Shown here: one piece after another, positions 50,401 to 62,620 of the stretch
How positions within the stretch are numbered: position 1 is the stretch's first letter
How the letters are laid out: every line of letters begins with the position of its first letter
Assembly (NCBI RefSeq): GCF_051014685.1
Contig: NW_027478525.1
Coordinates: 372,001 to 436,000 of the forward strand
DNA: 64,000 bases
Direction of reading: 5' to 3'
Source: Ptiloglossa arizonensis
Taxonomy: Eukaryota; Arthropoda; Insecta; Hymenoptera; Colletidae
The notes under the pieces: model-generated
Database searches by the model: none
Told to the model about the DNA's origin: nothing
Seen by the model: only the letters and a program-made list of their open reading frames with translations
Position numbers and translations under genes: made by a program

Positions 50401-51683
50401 GATCAATCCGCAAAATTTCTGTTGCATCTGGAAGTAGAAACTCGCCCGATTACATCGGTATGCGTACTTTTCCCCTAGGCCGTTCTAGTTATTCGTTTCG
50501 AGCATCAGAACTGCGAAAATTTTGAGTTTCTCAAGCGTTTCTTACCCCCAAACTGCCACATCTCGCGAGCGGATTGACCAATCCGCAAAATTTCTGTTGC
50601 ATCTGAAAGTAGAAACTCGCCCGAATACAACGGTATGTGTAGTTTTCCCCTAGGCCGTTCCAGTTATTCGTTTCGAGCATCAGAACTGCGAAAATTTTGA
50701 GTTTCTAAAGCGTTTCTTATCTCCAAACTGCCATATCTCGCGAACGAAACGATCAATCCGCAAAATTTCTGTTCCATCTGAAAGTAGACACTCTCCCGAT
50801 TACAACGGTATGCGTACTTCTCCCCTAGGCCGTTCTAGTCATTCGTGTCGAGCATCAGAACTGCGAAAATTTTGAGTATCTCAAGGGTTTCTTACCTCCA
50901 AACTGCCATATCTCGCGAACGAATTGATCAATCCGCAAAATTTCTTTTGCATCTGAAAGTAGAAACTCGCCCGATTACAACGGTAGGTGTAGTTTTCCCC
51001 TAGGCCGTTCCAGTTATTCGTTTCGAGCATCAGAACTGCGAAAATTTTGAGTTTCTCAAGCGTTTCTTACATCCAAACTGCCATATCTCGTGAACGGATT
51101 GACCAATCCGCAAAATTTCTGTTGCATCTGAAAGTAGAAACTCGCCCGATTACAACGGTATGCGCACTTTTCCCCTAGGCGGTTCTAGTTATTCGTTTCG
51201 AGCATCAGAACAGCCAAAATTTTGAGTTTCTCAAGCGTTTCTTACATCCAAACTGCCATATCTCGCGAACGGATTGACCGATCCGCAAAATTTCTGTTGC
51301 ATCTGAAAGTAGAAACTCGCCCGATTACAAGGGTATGCCCACTTTTCCCCTAGGCCGTTCTAGTTATTCGTTTCAAGCATCAGAACTGCCCAAATTTTGA
51401 GTTTATCAAGCGTTTCTTACCTTCAAACTGCCATATCTCGCGAACGGAACGATCAATCCGCAAAATTTCTGTTGCATCTGAAAGTAGACACTCGCCCGAT
51501 TACAACGGTATGCGTACTTCTCCCCTAGGCCGTTCTAGTCATACGTTTCGAGCATCAGAACTGCGAAAATTTCGAGTTTCTCAAGCGTTTCTTGCATCCA
51601 AACTGCCATATCTCGCTAAGGGATTGACCGATCCGCAAAATTTCTGTTGCTTCTGAAAGTAGAAACTCGCCCGATTACAACGG
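47484..51683 (+). repeat. 4.2-kb tandem duplication, copy 1
   Basis: Twenty-four monomers are repeated immediately downstream at a shift of 4200 bp: 47662 matches 51862, and gttccatttgaaag at 48846 matches 53046. This copy corresponds to block A (20.9-24.7 kb) at shifts of 26584 and then 26934 bp. It carries one monomer (49081-49255) and a neighbour with tggtatgcgc that block A lacks. Confidence 0.85.
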
Positions 51684-51688
51684 TATGC
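51676..51688. other. Mapped crossover interval of the 4.2-kb duplication
   Basis: The monomer here is a hybrid. The left marker is T at 51675 (cccgatt, as in the left parent; the right parent has cgact at 47475). The right marker is G at 51689 (gcgcac with ccttgg, as in the right parent; the left parent has gcccac with cctagg). The exchange therefore fell in the 13 identical bases between them, in perfect register. Confidence 0.8.
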
Positions 51689-54600
51689 GCACTTTTCCCC
51701 TTGGCCGTTCCAGTTATTCGTTTCGAGCATCAGAACTGCGAAAATTTTGAGTTTCTCAAGCGTTTCTTACCTCCAAACTGCCATATCTCGCGAACGGATT
51801 GACCAATCCGCAAAATTTCTGTTGCATCTTAAAGTAGGGACTCGCCCGATTACAACGGTATGTGTTGTTTTCCCCTAGGCCGTTCCAGTTATTCGTTTCG
51901 AGCATCAGAACTGCGAAAATTTCGAGTTTCTCTAGCGTTTCTTACATTCAAACTGCCATATCTCGCGAACGGATTGATCAATCCGCAAAATTTCTGTTGC
52001 ATCTGAAAGTAGAAACTCGCCCGATTACAACGGTATGCGCACTTTTCCCCTAGGCGGTTCTAGTTATTCGTTTCGAGCATCAGAACTGCCAAAATTTTGA
52101 GTTTCTCAAGCGTTTCTTACCTCCAAACTACCATATCTCGCGAACGGATTGACCAATCCGCAAAATTTCTATTGCATCTGAAAGTAGAAACTCGCCCGAT
52201 TACAACGGTGGGTGTAGTTTTCCCCTAGGCCGTTCTAGTTATTCGTTTCGAGCATCAGAACTGCGAAAATTTTGAGTTTCTCAAGCGTTTCTTACCTCCA
52301 AACTGCAATATCTCGCGAACGGATTGACCAATCCGCAAAATTTCTGTTGCATCTGAAAGTAGAAACTCGCCCGATTACAACGGTATGTGTAGTTTTCCCC
52401 TAGACCGTTCCAGTTATTCGTTTCGAGCATCAGAACAGCGAAAATTTTGAGTTTCTCAAGCGTTTCTTACCTCCAAACTGCCATATCTCGCGAACGGATT
52501 GACCAATCCGCAAAATTTCTGTTGCATCTGAAAGTAGACACTCTCCCGATTACAACGGTATGCGTACTTCTCCCATAGGCCGTTCTAGTCATTCGTGTCG
52601 AGCATCAGAACTGCGAAAATTTTGAGTATCTCAAGGGTTTCTTACCTCCAAACTGCCATATCTCGCGAACGAATTGACCAATCCGCAAAATTTCTTTTGA
52701 ATCTGAAAGTAGAAACTCGCCCGATTACAACGGTATGTGTAGTTTTCCCCTAGGCCGTTCCAGTTATTCGTTTCGAGCATCAGAACTGCGAAAATTTTGA
52801 GTTTCTCAAGCGTTTCTTACATCCAAACTGCCATATCTCGTGAACGGATTGACCAATCCGCAAAATTTCTGTTGCATCTGAAAGTAGAAACTCGCCCGAT
52901 TACAACGGTATGCGCACTTTTCCCCTAGGCGGTTCTAGTTATTCGTTTCGAGCATCAGAACAGCCAAAATTTTGAGTTTCTCAAGCGTTTCTTACATCCA
53001 AACTGCCATATCTCGCGAACGGATTGACCAATCCGCAAAATTTCTGTTCCATTTGAAAGTAGAAACTCGCCCGATTACAATGGTATGCGCACTTTTCCCC
53101 TAGGCCGTTCTAGTTATTCGTTTCAAGCATCAGAACTGCGCAAATTTTGAGTTTATCAAGCGTTTCTTACCTTCAAACTGCCATATCTCGCGAACGGAAC
53201 GATCAATCCGCAAAATTTCTGTTGCATCTGAAAGTAGACACTCGCCCGATTACAACGGTATGCGTACTTCTCCCCTAGGCCGTTCTAGTTATTCGTTTCG
53301 AGCACCAGAACTGCGAAAATTTTGAGTTTCTCAAGCGTTTCTTAAATCCAAACGGCCATATCTCGCGAACGGATTGACCAATCCGCAAAATTTCCGTTGC
53401 ATTTGAAAGTAGAAACTCGCCCGATTACAACGGTATGCGCACTTTTCCCCCACGCCGTTCTAGTTACTCGTTTCTAGCATCAGAACTGCGAAAATTTTGA
53501 GTTTCTCAAGCGTTTCTTACCTCCAAACTGCCATATCTCGCGAACGGATTGACCAATCTGCAAAATTTCTGTTGCTTCTGAAAGTAGAAACTCGCCCGAT
53601 TACAACGGTATGCGCACTTTTCCCCTAGGCCGTTCTAGTTATTCGTTTCGAGCATCAGAACTGCGAAAATTTTGAGTTTCTCAAGCGTTTCTTACATCCA
53701 AACGGCCATATCTCGCGAACGGATTGACCAATCCGCAAAATTTCTGTTGCATTTGAAAGTAGAAACTCGCCCGATTACAACGGTATGCGCACTTTTCCCC
53801 TGGGCCGTTCTAGTTATTCGTTTCGAGCATCAGAACTGCGAAAATTTTGCGTTTCTAAAGCGTTTCTTATCTCCAAACTGCCATGTCTCGCGAACGGATT
53901 GGTAAATCCGCAAAATTTCTGTTGCTTGTGAAAGTAGAAACTCGCCCGATTACAACGGTATGCCCACTTTTCCCCTAGGCCGTTCTAGTTATTCGTTTCG
54001 AGCACCAGAACTGCGAAAATTTTGAGCTTCTCAAGCGTTTCTTACATCCAAACGGCCATATCTCGCGAACGGATTGACCAATCCGCAAAATTTCTGTTGC
54101 ATTTGAAAGTAGAAACTCGCCCGATTACAACGGTATGCGCACTTTTCCCCCACGCCGTTCTAGTTACTCGTTTCTAGCATCAGAACTGCGAAAATTTTGA
54201 GTTTCTCAAGCGTTCCTTACCTCCAAACTGCCATATCTCGCGAACGGATTGACCAATCTGCAAAATTTCTGTTGCTTCTGAAAGTAGAAACTCGCCCGAT
54301 TACAACGGTATGCGCACTTTTCCCCTAGGCCGTTCTAGTTATTCGTTTCGAGCATCAGAACTGCGAAAATTTTGAGTTTCTAAAGCGTTTCTTATCTCCA
54401 AACTGCCATGTCTCGCGAACGGATTGATCAATCCGCAAAATTTCTGTTGCATCTGGAAGTAGAAACTCGCCCGATTACATCGGTATGCGTACTTTTCCCC
54501 TAGGCCGTTCTAGTTATTCGTTTCGAGCATCAGAACTGCGAAAATTTTGAGTTTCTCAAGCGTTTCTTACCCCCAAACTGCCACATCTCGCGAGCGGATT

Positions 54601-55710
54601 GACCAATCCGCAAAATTTCTGTTGCATCTGAAAGTAGAAACTCGCCCGAATACAACGGTATGTGTAGTTTTCCCCTAGGCCGTTCCAGTTATTCGTTTCG
54701 AGCATCAGAACTGCGAAAATTTTGAGTTTCTAAAGCGTTTCTTATCTCCAAACTGCCATATCTCGCGAACGAAACGATCAATCCGCAAAATTTCTGTTCC
54801 ATCTGAAAGTAGACACTCTCCCGATTACAACGGTATGCGTACTTCTCCCCTAGGCCGTTCTAGTCATTCGTGTCGAGCATCAGAACTGCGAAAATTTTGA
54901 GTATCTCAAGGGTTTCTTACCTCCAAACTGCCATATCTCGCGAACGAATTGATCAATCCGCAAAATTTCTTTTGCATCTGAAAGTAGAAACTCGCCCGAT
55001 TACAACGGTAGGTGTAGTTTTCCCCTAGGCCGTTCCAGTTATTCGTTTCGAGCATCAGAACTGCGAAAATTTTGAGTTTCTCAAGCGTTTCTTACATCCA
55101 AACTGCCATATCTCGTGAACGGATTGACCAATCCGCAAAATTTCTGTTGCATCTGAAAGTAGAAACTCGCCCGATTACAACGGTATGCGCACTTTTCCCC
55201 TAGGCGGTTCTAGTTATTCGTTTCGAGCATCAGAACAGCCAAAATTTTGAGTTTCTCAAGCGTTTCTTACATCCAAACTGCCATATCTCGCGAACGGATT
55301 GACCGATCCGCAAAATTTCTGTTGCATCTGAAAGTAGAAACTCGCCCGATTACAAGGGTATGCCCACTTTTCCCCTAGGCCGTTCTAGTTATTCGTTTCA
55401 AGCATCAGAACTGCCCAAATTTTGAGTTTATCAAGCGTTTCTTACCTTCAAACTGCCATATCTCGCGAACGGAACGATCAATCCGCAAAATTTCTGTTGC
55501 ATCTGAAAGTAGACACTCGCCCGATTACAACGGTATGCGTACTTCTCCCCTAGGCCGTTCTAGTCATACGTTTCGAGCATCAGAACTGCGAAAATTTCGA
55601 GTTTCTCAAGCGTTTCTTGCATCCAAACTGCCATATCTCGCTAAGGGATTGACCGATCCGCAAAATTTCTGTTGCTTCTGAAAGTAGAAACTCGCCCGAT
55701 TACAACGGTA
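51684..55710 (+). repeat. 4.2-kb tandem duplication, copy 2 (one monomer short)
   Basis: It follows copy 1 at 4200 bp up to about 53280 and at 4025 bp after it, so exactly one monomer (equivalent of 49081-49255) is absent. At its right end it runs on into sequence matching block A from 24.7 kb onward at a shift of 30958-30959. It therefore restores the path interrupted by the duplication. A one-base C loss occurs in tttccctagg near 55722. Confidence 0.85.
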
Positions 55711-58263
55711 TGCCCACTTTTCCCTAGGCCGTTCTAGTTATTCGTTTCGAGCACCAGAACTGCGAAAATTTTGAGTTTCTCAAGCGTTTCTTAAATCCAA
55801 ACGGCCATATCTCGCGAACGGATTGACCAATCCGCAAAATTTCTGTTGCATTTGAAAGTAGAAACTCGCCCGATTACAACGGTATGCGCACTTTTCCCCC
55901 ACGCCGTTCTAGTTACTCGTTTCTAGCATCAGAACTGCGAAAATTTTGAGTTTCTCAAGCGTTTCTTACCTCCAAACTGCCATATCTCGCGAACGGATTG
56001 ACCAATCTGCAAAATTTCTGTTGCTTCTGAAAGTAGAAACTCGCCCGATTACAACGGTATGCGCACTTTTCCCCTAGGCCGTTCCAGTTATTCGTTTCGA
56101 GCATCAGAACTGCGAAAATTTTGAGTTTCTCAAGCGTTTCTTACATCCAAACTGCCATATCTCGTGAACGGATTGACCAATCCGCAAAATTTCTGTTGCA
56201 TCTGAAAGTAGAAACTCGCCCGATTACAACGGTATGCGCACTTTTCCCCTAGGCGGTTCTAGTTATTCGTTTCGAGCATCAGAACAGCCAAAATTTTGAG
56301 TTTCTCAAGCGTTTCTTACATCCAAACTGCCATATCTCGCGAACGGATTGACCGATCCGCAAAATTTCTGTTGCATCTGAAAGTAGAAACTCGCCCGATT
56401 ACAAGGGTATGCCCACTTTTCCCCTAGGCCGTTCTAGTTATTCGTTTCAAGCATCAGAACTGCGCAAATTTTGAGTTTATCAAGCGTTTCTTACCTTCAA
56501 ACTGCCATATCTCGCGAACGGAACGATCAATCCGCAAAATTTCTGTTGCATCTGAAAGTAGACACTCGCCCGATTACAACGGTATGCGTACTTCTCCCCT
56601 AGGCCGTTCTAGTCATACGTTTCGAGCATCAGAACTGCGAAAATTTCGAGTTTCTCAAGCGTTTCTTGCATCCAAACTGCCATATCTCGCTAAGGGATTG
56701 ACCGATCCGCAAAATTTCTGTTGCATCTTAAAGTAGAAACTCGCCCGATTACAACGGTATGCCCACTTTTCCCCTAGGCCGTTCTAGTTATTCGTTTCGA
56801 GCACCAGAACTGCGAAAATTTTGAGTTTCTCAAGCGTTTCTTAAATCCAAACGGCCATATCTCGCGAACGGATTGACCAATCCGCAAAATTTCTGTTGCA
56901 TGTGAAAGTAGAAACTCGCCCGATTACAACGGTATGCGCACTTTTCCCCCACGCCGTTCTAGTTACTCGTTTCTAGCATCAGAACTGCGAAAATTTTGAG
57001 TTTCTCAAGCGTTTCTTACCTCCAAACTGCCATATCTCGCGAACGGATTGACCAATCTGCAAAATTTCTGTTGCTTCTGAAAGTAGAAACTCGCCCGATT
57101 ACAACGGTATGCGCACTTTTCCCCTAGGCCGTTCTAGTTATTCGTTTCGAGCATCAGAACTGCGAAAATTTTGAGTTTCTCAAGCGTTTCTTACATCCAA
57201 ACGGCCATATCTCGCGAACGGATTGACCAATCCGCAAAATTTCTGTTGCATTTGAAAGTAGAAACTCGCCCGATTACAACGGTATGCGCACTTTTCCCCT
57301 GGGCCGTTCTAGTTATTCGTTTCGAGCGTCAGAACTGCGAAAATTTTGAGTTTCTAAAGCGTTTCTTATCTCCAAACTGCCATGTCTCGCGAACGGATTG
57401 GTAAATCCGCAAAATTTCTGTTGCTTGTGAAAGTAGAAACTCGCCCGATTACAACGGTCTGCGTACTTCTCCCCTAGGCCGTTCTAGTCATTCGTTTCGA
57501 GCATCAGAACTGCGAAAATTTTGAGTTTCTCAAGCGTTTCTTATCTCCAAACTGCCATATCTCGCGAACGGATTGATCAATCCGCAAAATTTCTGTTGCG
57601 TCTGAAAGTAGACACTCGCCCGATTACAACCGTATGCGGACTTTTCCCCTAGGCCGTTCTAGTTACTCGTTTCTAGCATCAGAACTGCGAAAATTTCGAG
57701 TTTCTCAAGCGTTTCTTACATCCAAACTGCCATATCTCGCGAACCGATTGACCGATCCGCAAAGTTTCTGTTGCATCTGAAAGTAGAAACTCGCCCGATT
57801 ACAACGGTATGCCCACTTTTCCCCTAGGCCGTTCTAGTTATTCGTTTCAAGCATCAGAACTGCGCAAATTTTGAGTTTATCAAGCGTTTCTTACCTTCAA
57901 ACTGCCATATCTCGCGAACGGAACGATCAATCCGCAAAATTTCTGTTGCATCTGAAAGTAGACACTCGCCCGATTACAACGGTATGCGTACTTCTCCCCT
58001 AGGCCGTTCTAGTCATACGTTTCGATCATCAGAACTGCGAAAATTTCGAGTTTCTCAAGCGTTTCTTGCATCCAAACTGCCATATTTCGCTAACGGATTG
58101 ACCGATCCGCAAAATTTCTGTTGCATCTTAAAGTAGAAACTCGCCCGATTACAACGGTATGCCCACTTTTCCCCTAGGCCGTTCTAGTTACTCGTTTCTA
58201 GCATCAGAACTGCGAAAATTTCGAGTTTCTCAAGCGTTTCTTACATCCAAACTGCCATATCTC
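55711..58263 (+). repeat. Second copy of block A, right part
   Basis: It matches 24.75-27.30 kb at a shift of 30958 bp, including cccccacgcc monomers, ctaagggattg, attggtaaatcc, ggtctgcgtac and cgtatgcggac. The match ends at 58264, where ctcgcgaaccg replaces ctcgagaacgg of 27306. Private differences from block A include gcatgtgaaag near 56899. Confidence 0.8.
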
Positions 58264-59757
58264 GCGAACCGATTGACCGATCCGCAAAATTTCTGTTGCA
58301 TCTGAAAGTAGAAACTCGCCCGATTACAACGGTATGCCCACTTTTCTCCTAGGCCGATCTAGTTACTCGTTTCTAGCATCAGAACTGCGAAAATTTTGAG
58401 TTTCTCAAGCGTTTCTTACCTCCAAACTGCCATATCTCGCGAACGGATTGACCAATCTGCAAAATTTCTGTTGCTTCTGAAAGTAGAAACTCGCCCGATT
58501 ACAACGGTATGCGCACTTTTCCCCTAGGCCGTTCTAGTTATTCGTTTCGAGCATCAGAACTGCGAAAATTTTGAGTTTCTCAAGCGTTTCTTACATCCAA
58601 ACGGCCATATCTCGCGAACGGATTGACCAATCCGCAAAATTTCTGTTGCATTTGAAAGTAGAAACTCGCCCGATTACAACGGTATGCGCACTTTTCCCCT
58701 GGGCCGTTCTAGTTATTCGTTTCGAGCGTCAGAACTGCGAAAATTTTGAGTTTCTAAAGCGTTTCTTATCTCCAAACTGCCATGTCTCGCGAACGGATTG
58801 GTAAATCCGCAAAATTTCTGTTGCTTGTGAAAGTAGAAACTCGCCCGATTACAACGGTCTGCGTACTTCTCCCCTAGGCCGTTCTAGTCATTCGTTTCGA
58901 GCATCAGAACTGCGAAAATTTTGAGTTTCTCAAGCGTTTCTTATCTCCAAACTGCCATATCTCGCGAACGAATTGATCAATCCGCAAAATTTCTGTTGCG
59001 TCTGAAAGTAGACACTCGCCCGATTACAACCGTATGCGGACTTTTCCCCTAGGCCGTTCTAGTTACTCGTTTCTAGCATCAGAACTGCGAAAATTTCGAG
59101 TTTCTCAAGCGTTTCTTACATCCAAACTGCCATATCTCGCGAACCGATTGACCGATCCGCAAAGTTTCTGTTGCATCTGAAAGTAGAAACTCGCCCGATT
59201 ACAACGGTATGCCCACTTTTCCCCTAGGCCGTTCTAGTTATTCGTTTCAAGCATCAGAACTGCGCAAATTTTGAGTTTATCAAGCGTTTCTTACCTTCAA
59301 ACTGCCATATCTCGCGAACGGAACGATCAATCCGCAAAATTTCTGTTGCATCTGAAAGTAGACACTCGCCCGATTACAACGGTATGCGTACTTCTCCCCT
59401 AGGCCGTTCTAGTCATACGTTTCGATCATCAGAACTGCGAAAATTTCGAGTTTCTCAAGCGTTTCTTGCATCCAAACTGCCATATTTCGCTAACGGATTG
59501 ACCGATCCGCAAAATTTCTGTTGCATCTTAAAGTAGAAACTCGCCCGATTACAACGGTATGCCCACTTTTCCCCTAGGCCGTTCTAGTTACTCGTTTCTA
59601 GCATCAGAACTGCGAAAATTTCGAGTTTCTCAAGCGTTTCTTACATCCAAACTGCCATATCTCGCGAACCGATTGACCGATCCGCAAAATTTCTGTTGTA
59701 TCTGAAAGTAGAAACTCGCCCGATTACAACGGTATGCCCACTTTTCTCCTAGGCCGA
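56958..59757 (+). repeat. 1400-bp (8-monomer) tandem duplication
   Basis: Units at about 56958-58357 and 58358-59757 match at a shift of exactly 1400 bp; for example gagcgtcag is at 57326 and 58726. The hybrid monomer near 58350 joins cttttctcctaggccgat to ctagttactcgtttctagc, which normally follows cccccacgccgtt. The second unit ends at the same cttttctcctaggccgat sequence and then switches to tagttattcgtttcaagc. Confidence 0.85.
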
Positions 59758-62620
59758 TCTAGTTATTCGTTTCAAGCATCAGAACTGCGCAAATTTTGAG
59801 TTTCTCAAGCGTTTCTTACCTTCAAACTGCCATATCTCGCGAACGGATTGACCGATCCGCAAAATTTCTGTTGCATCTGAAAGTAGAAACTCGCCCGACT
59901 ACAACGGTATGCGCACTTTTCCCCTTGGCCGTTCCAGTTATTCGTTTCGAGCATCAGAACTGCGAAAATTTTGAGTTTCTCAAGCGTTTCTTACCTCCAA
60001 ACTGCCATATCTCGCGAACGGATTGACCAATCCGCAAAATTTCTGTTGCATCTTAAAGTAGGGACTCGCCCGATTACAACGGTATGTGTAGTTTTCCCCT
60101 AGGCCGTTCCAGTTATTCGTTTCGAGCATCAGAACTGCGAAAATTTCGAGTTTCTCTAGCGTTTCTTACATCCAAACTGCCATATCTCGAGAACGGATTG
60201 ATCAATCCGCAAAATTTCTGTTGCATCTGAAAGTAGAAACTCGCCCGATTACAACGGTATGCGCACTTTTCCCCTAGGCGGTTCTAGTTATTCGTTTCGA
60301 GCATCAGAACTGCCAAAATTTTGAGTTTCTCAAGCGTTTCTTACCTCCAAACTGCCATATCTCGCGAACGGATTGACCAATCCGCAAAATTTCTGTTGCA
60401 TCTGAAAGTAGAAACTCGCCCGATTACAACGGTAGGTGTAGTTTTCCCCTAGGCCGTTCCAGTTATTCGTTTCGAGCATCAGAACTGCGAAAATTTTGAG
60501 TTTCTCAAGCGTTTCTTACCTCCAAACTACCATATCTCGCGGACGGATTGACCAATCCGCAAAATTTCTATTGCATCTGAAAGTAGAAACTCGCCCGATT
60601 ACAACGGTAGGTGTAGATTTCCCCTAGGCCGTTCTAGTTATTCGTTTCGAGCATCAGAACTGCGAAAATTTTGAGTTTCTCAAGCGTTTCTTACTTCCAA
60701 ACTGCCACATCTCGCGAACGGATCGACCAATCCGCAAAATTTCTGTTGTATCTGAAAGTAGAAACTCGCCCGATTTCAACGGTATGTGTAGTTTTCCCCT
60801 AGGCCGTTCCAGTTATTCGTTTCGAGCATCAGAACTGCGAAAATTTTGAGTTTCTCAAGCGTTTCTTACATCCAAACTGCCATATCTCGCGAACGGATTG
60901 ACCAATCCGCAAAATTTCTGTTGCATCTGAAAGCAGAAACTCGCCCGATTACAACGGTATGTGTAGTTTTCCCCTAGGCGGTTCTAGTTATTCGTTTCGA
61001 GCATCAGAACTGCGAAAATTTTGAGTTTCTCAAGCGTTTCTTGCATCCAAACTGCCATATCTCGCGAACGGATTGACCGATCCGCAAAATTTCTGTTGGA
61101 TCTGAAAGTAGAAACTCGCCCGATTACAACGGTATGCCCACTTTTCCCCTAGGCCGTCCTAGTTATTCGTTTCAAGCATCAGAACTGCGAAAATTTTGAG
61201 TTTCTCAAGCGTTTCTTACATCCAAACGGCCATATCTCGCGAACGGATTGACCAATCCGCAAAATTTCTGTTGCTTCTGAAAGTAGAAACTCGCCCGATT
61301 GCAACGGTATGCGTACTTCTCCCCTAGGCCGTTCTAGTCATTCGTTTCGAGCATCAGAACTGCGAAAATATTGAGTTTCTCAAGCGTTTCTTATCTCCAA
61401 ACTGCCATATCTCGCGAACGGATTGACCAATCCGCAAAATTTCTGTTGCATCTGAAAGTAGAAACTCGCCCGATTACAACGGTATGCGTACTTTTCCCCT
61501 AGGCCGTTCTAGTTACTCGTTTCGAGCATCAGAACTGCGAAAATTTTGAGTTTCTCAAGCGTTTCTTACCTTCAAACTGCCATATCTCGCGAACGGATTG
61601 ACCGATCCGCAAAATTTCTATTGCATCTGAAAGTAGAAACTCGCCCGATTACAACGGTATGCGTACTTCTCCCCTAGGCCGTTCTAGTCATTCGTTTCGA
61701 GCATCAGAACTGCGAAAATATTGAGTTTCTCAAGCGTTTCTTGCATCCAAACTGCCATATCTCGCGAACGGATTGACCGATCCGCAAAATTTCTGTTGCA
61801 TCTGAAAGTAGAAACTCGCCCGATTACAACGGTATCCCCACTTTTCCCCTAGGCCGATCTAGTTATTCGTTTCAAGCATCAGAACTGCGCAAATTTTGAG
61901 TTTCTCAAGCGTTTCTTACCTTCAAACTGCCATATCTCGCGAACGGATTGACCGATCCGCAAAATTTCTGTTGCATCTGAAAGTAGAAACTCGCCCGACT
62001 ACAACGGTATGCGCTCTTTTCCCCTTGGCCGTTCCAGTTATTCGTTTCGAGCATCAGAACTGCGAAAATTTTGAGTTTCTCAAGCGTTTCTTACCTCCAA
62101 ACTGCCATATCTCGCGAACGGATTGACCAATCCGCAAAATTTCTGTTGCATCTTAAAGTAGGGACTCGCCCGATTACAACGGTATGTGTAGTTTTCCCCT
62201 AGGCCGTTCCAGTTATTCGTTTCGAGCATCAGAACTGCGAAAATTTCGAGTTTCTCTAGCGTTTCTTACATCCAAACTGCCATATCTCGCGAACGGATTG
62301 ATCAATCCGCAAAATTTCTGATGCATCTGAAAGTAGAAACTCGCCCGATTACAACGGTATGCGCACTTTTCCCCCACGCCGTTCTAGTTACTCGTTTCTA
62401 GCATCAGAACTGCGAAAATTTTGAGTTTCTCAAGCGTTCCTTACCTCCATACTGCCATATCTCGCGAACGGATTGACCAATCTGCAAAATTTCTGTTGCA
62501 TCTGAAAGTAGAAACTCGCCCGACTACAACGGTATGCGCTCTTTTCCCCTTGGCCGTTCCAGTTATTCGTTTCGAGCATCAGAACTGCGAAAATTTTGAG
62601 TTTCTCAAGCGTTTCTTACC
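59758..62620 (+). repeat. Mosaic of earlier blocks
   Basis: About 59.76-60.86 kb matches 9.38-10.48 kb at a shift of 50377, including the ctcgag variant and the acttcc monomer. About 60.9-62.2 kb matches 30.85-32.1 kb at a shift of 30085, although the monomer near 61570 has gattgaccgatcc where the partner has gaacgatc. About 62.35-62.45 kb matches the cccccacgcc/gcgttcc monomers of 23.2 kb. A private change gcgctctttt at 62011 recurs at 62536, 525 bp on, marking a three-monomer event. The region looks assembled from distant parts of the array by register-keeping exchange. Confidence 0.7.
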
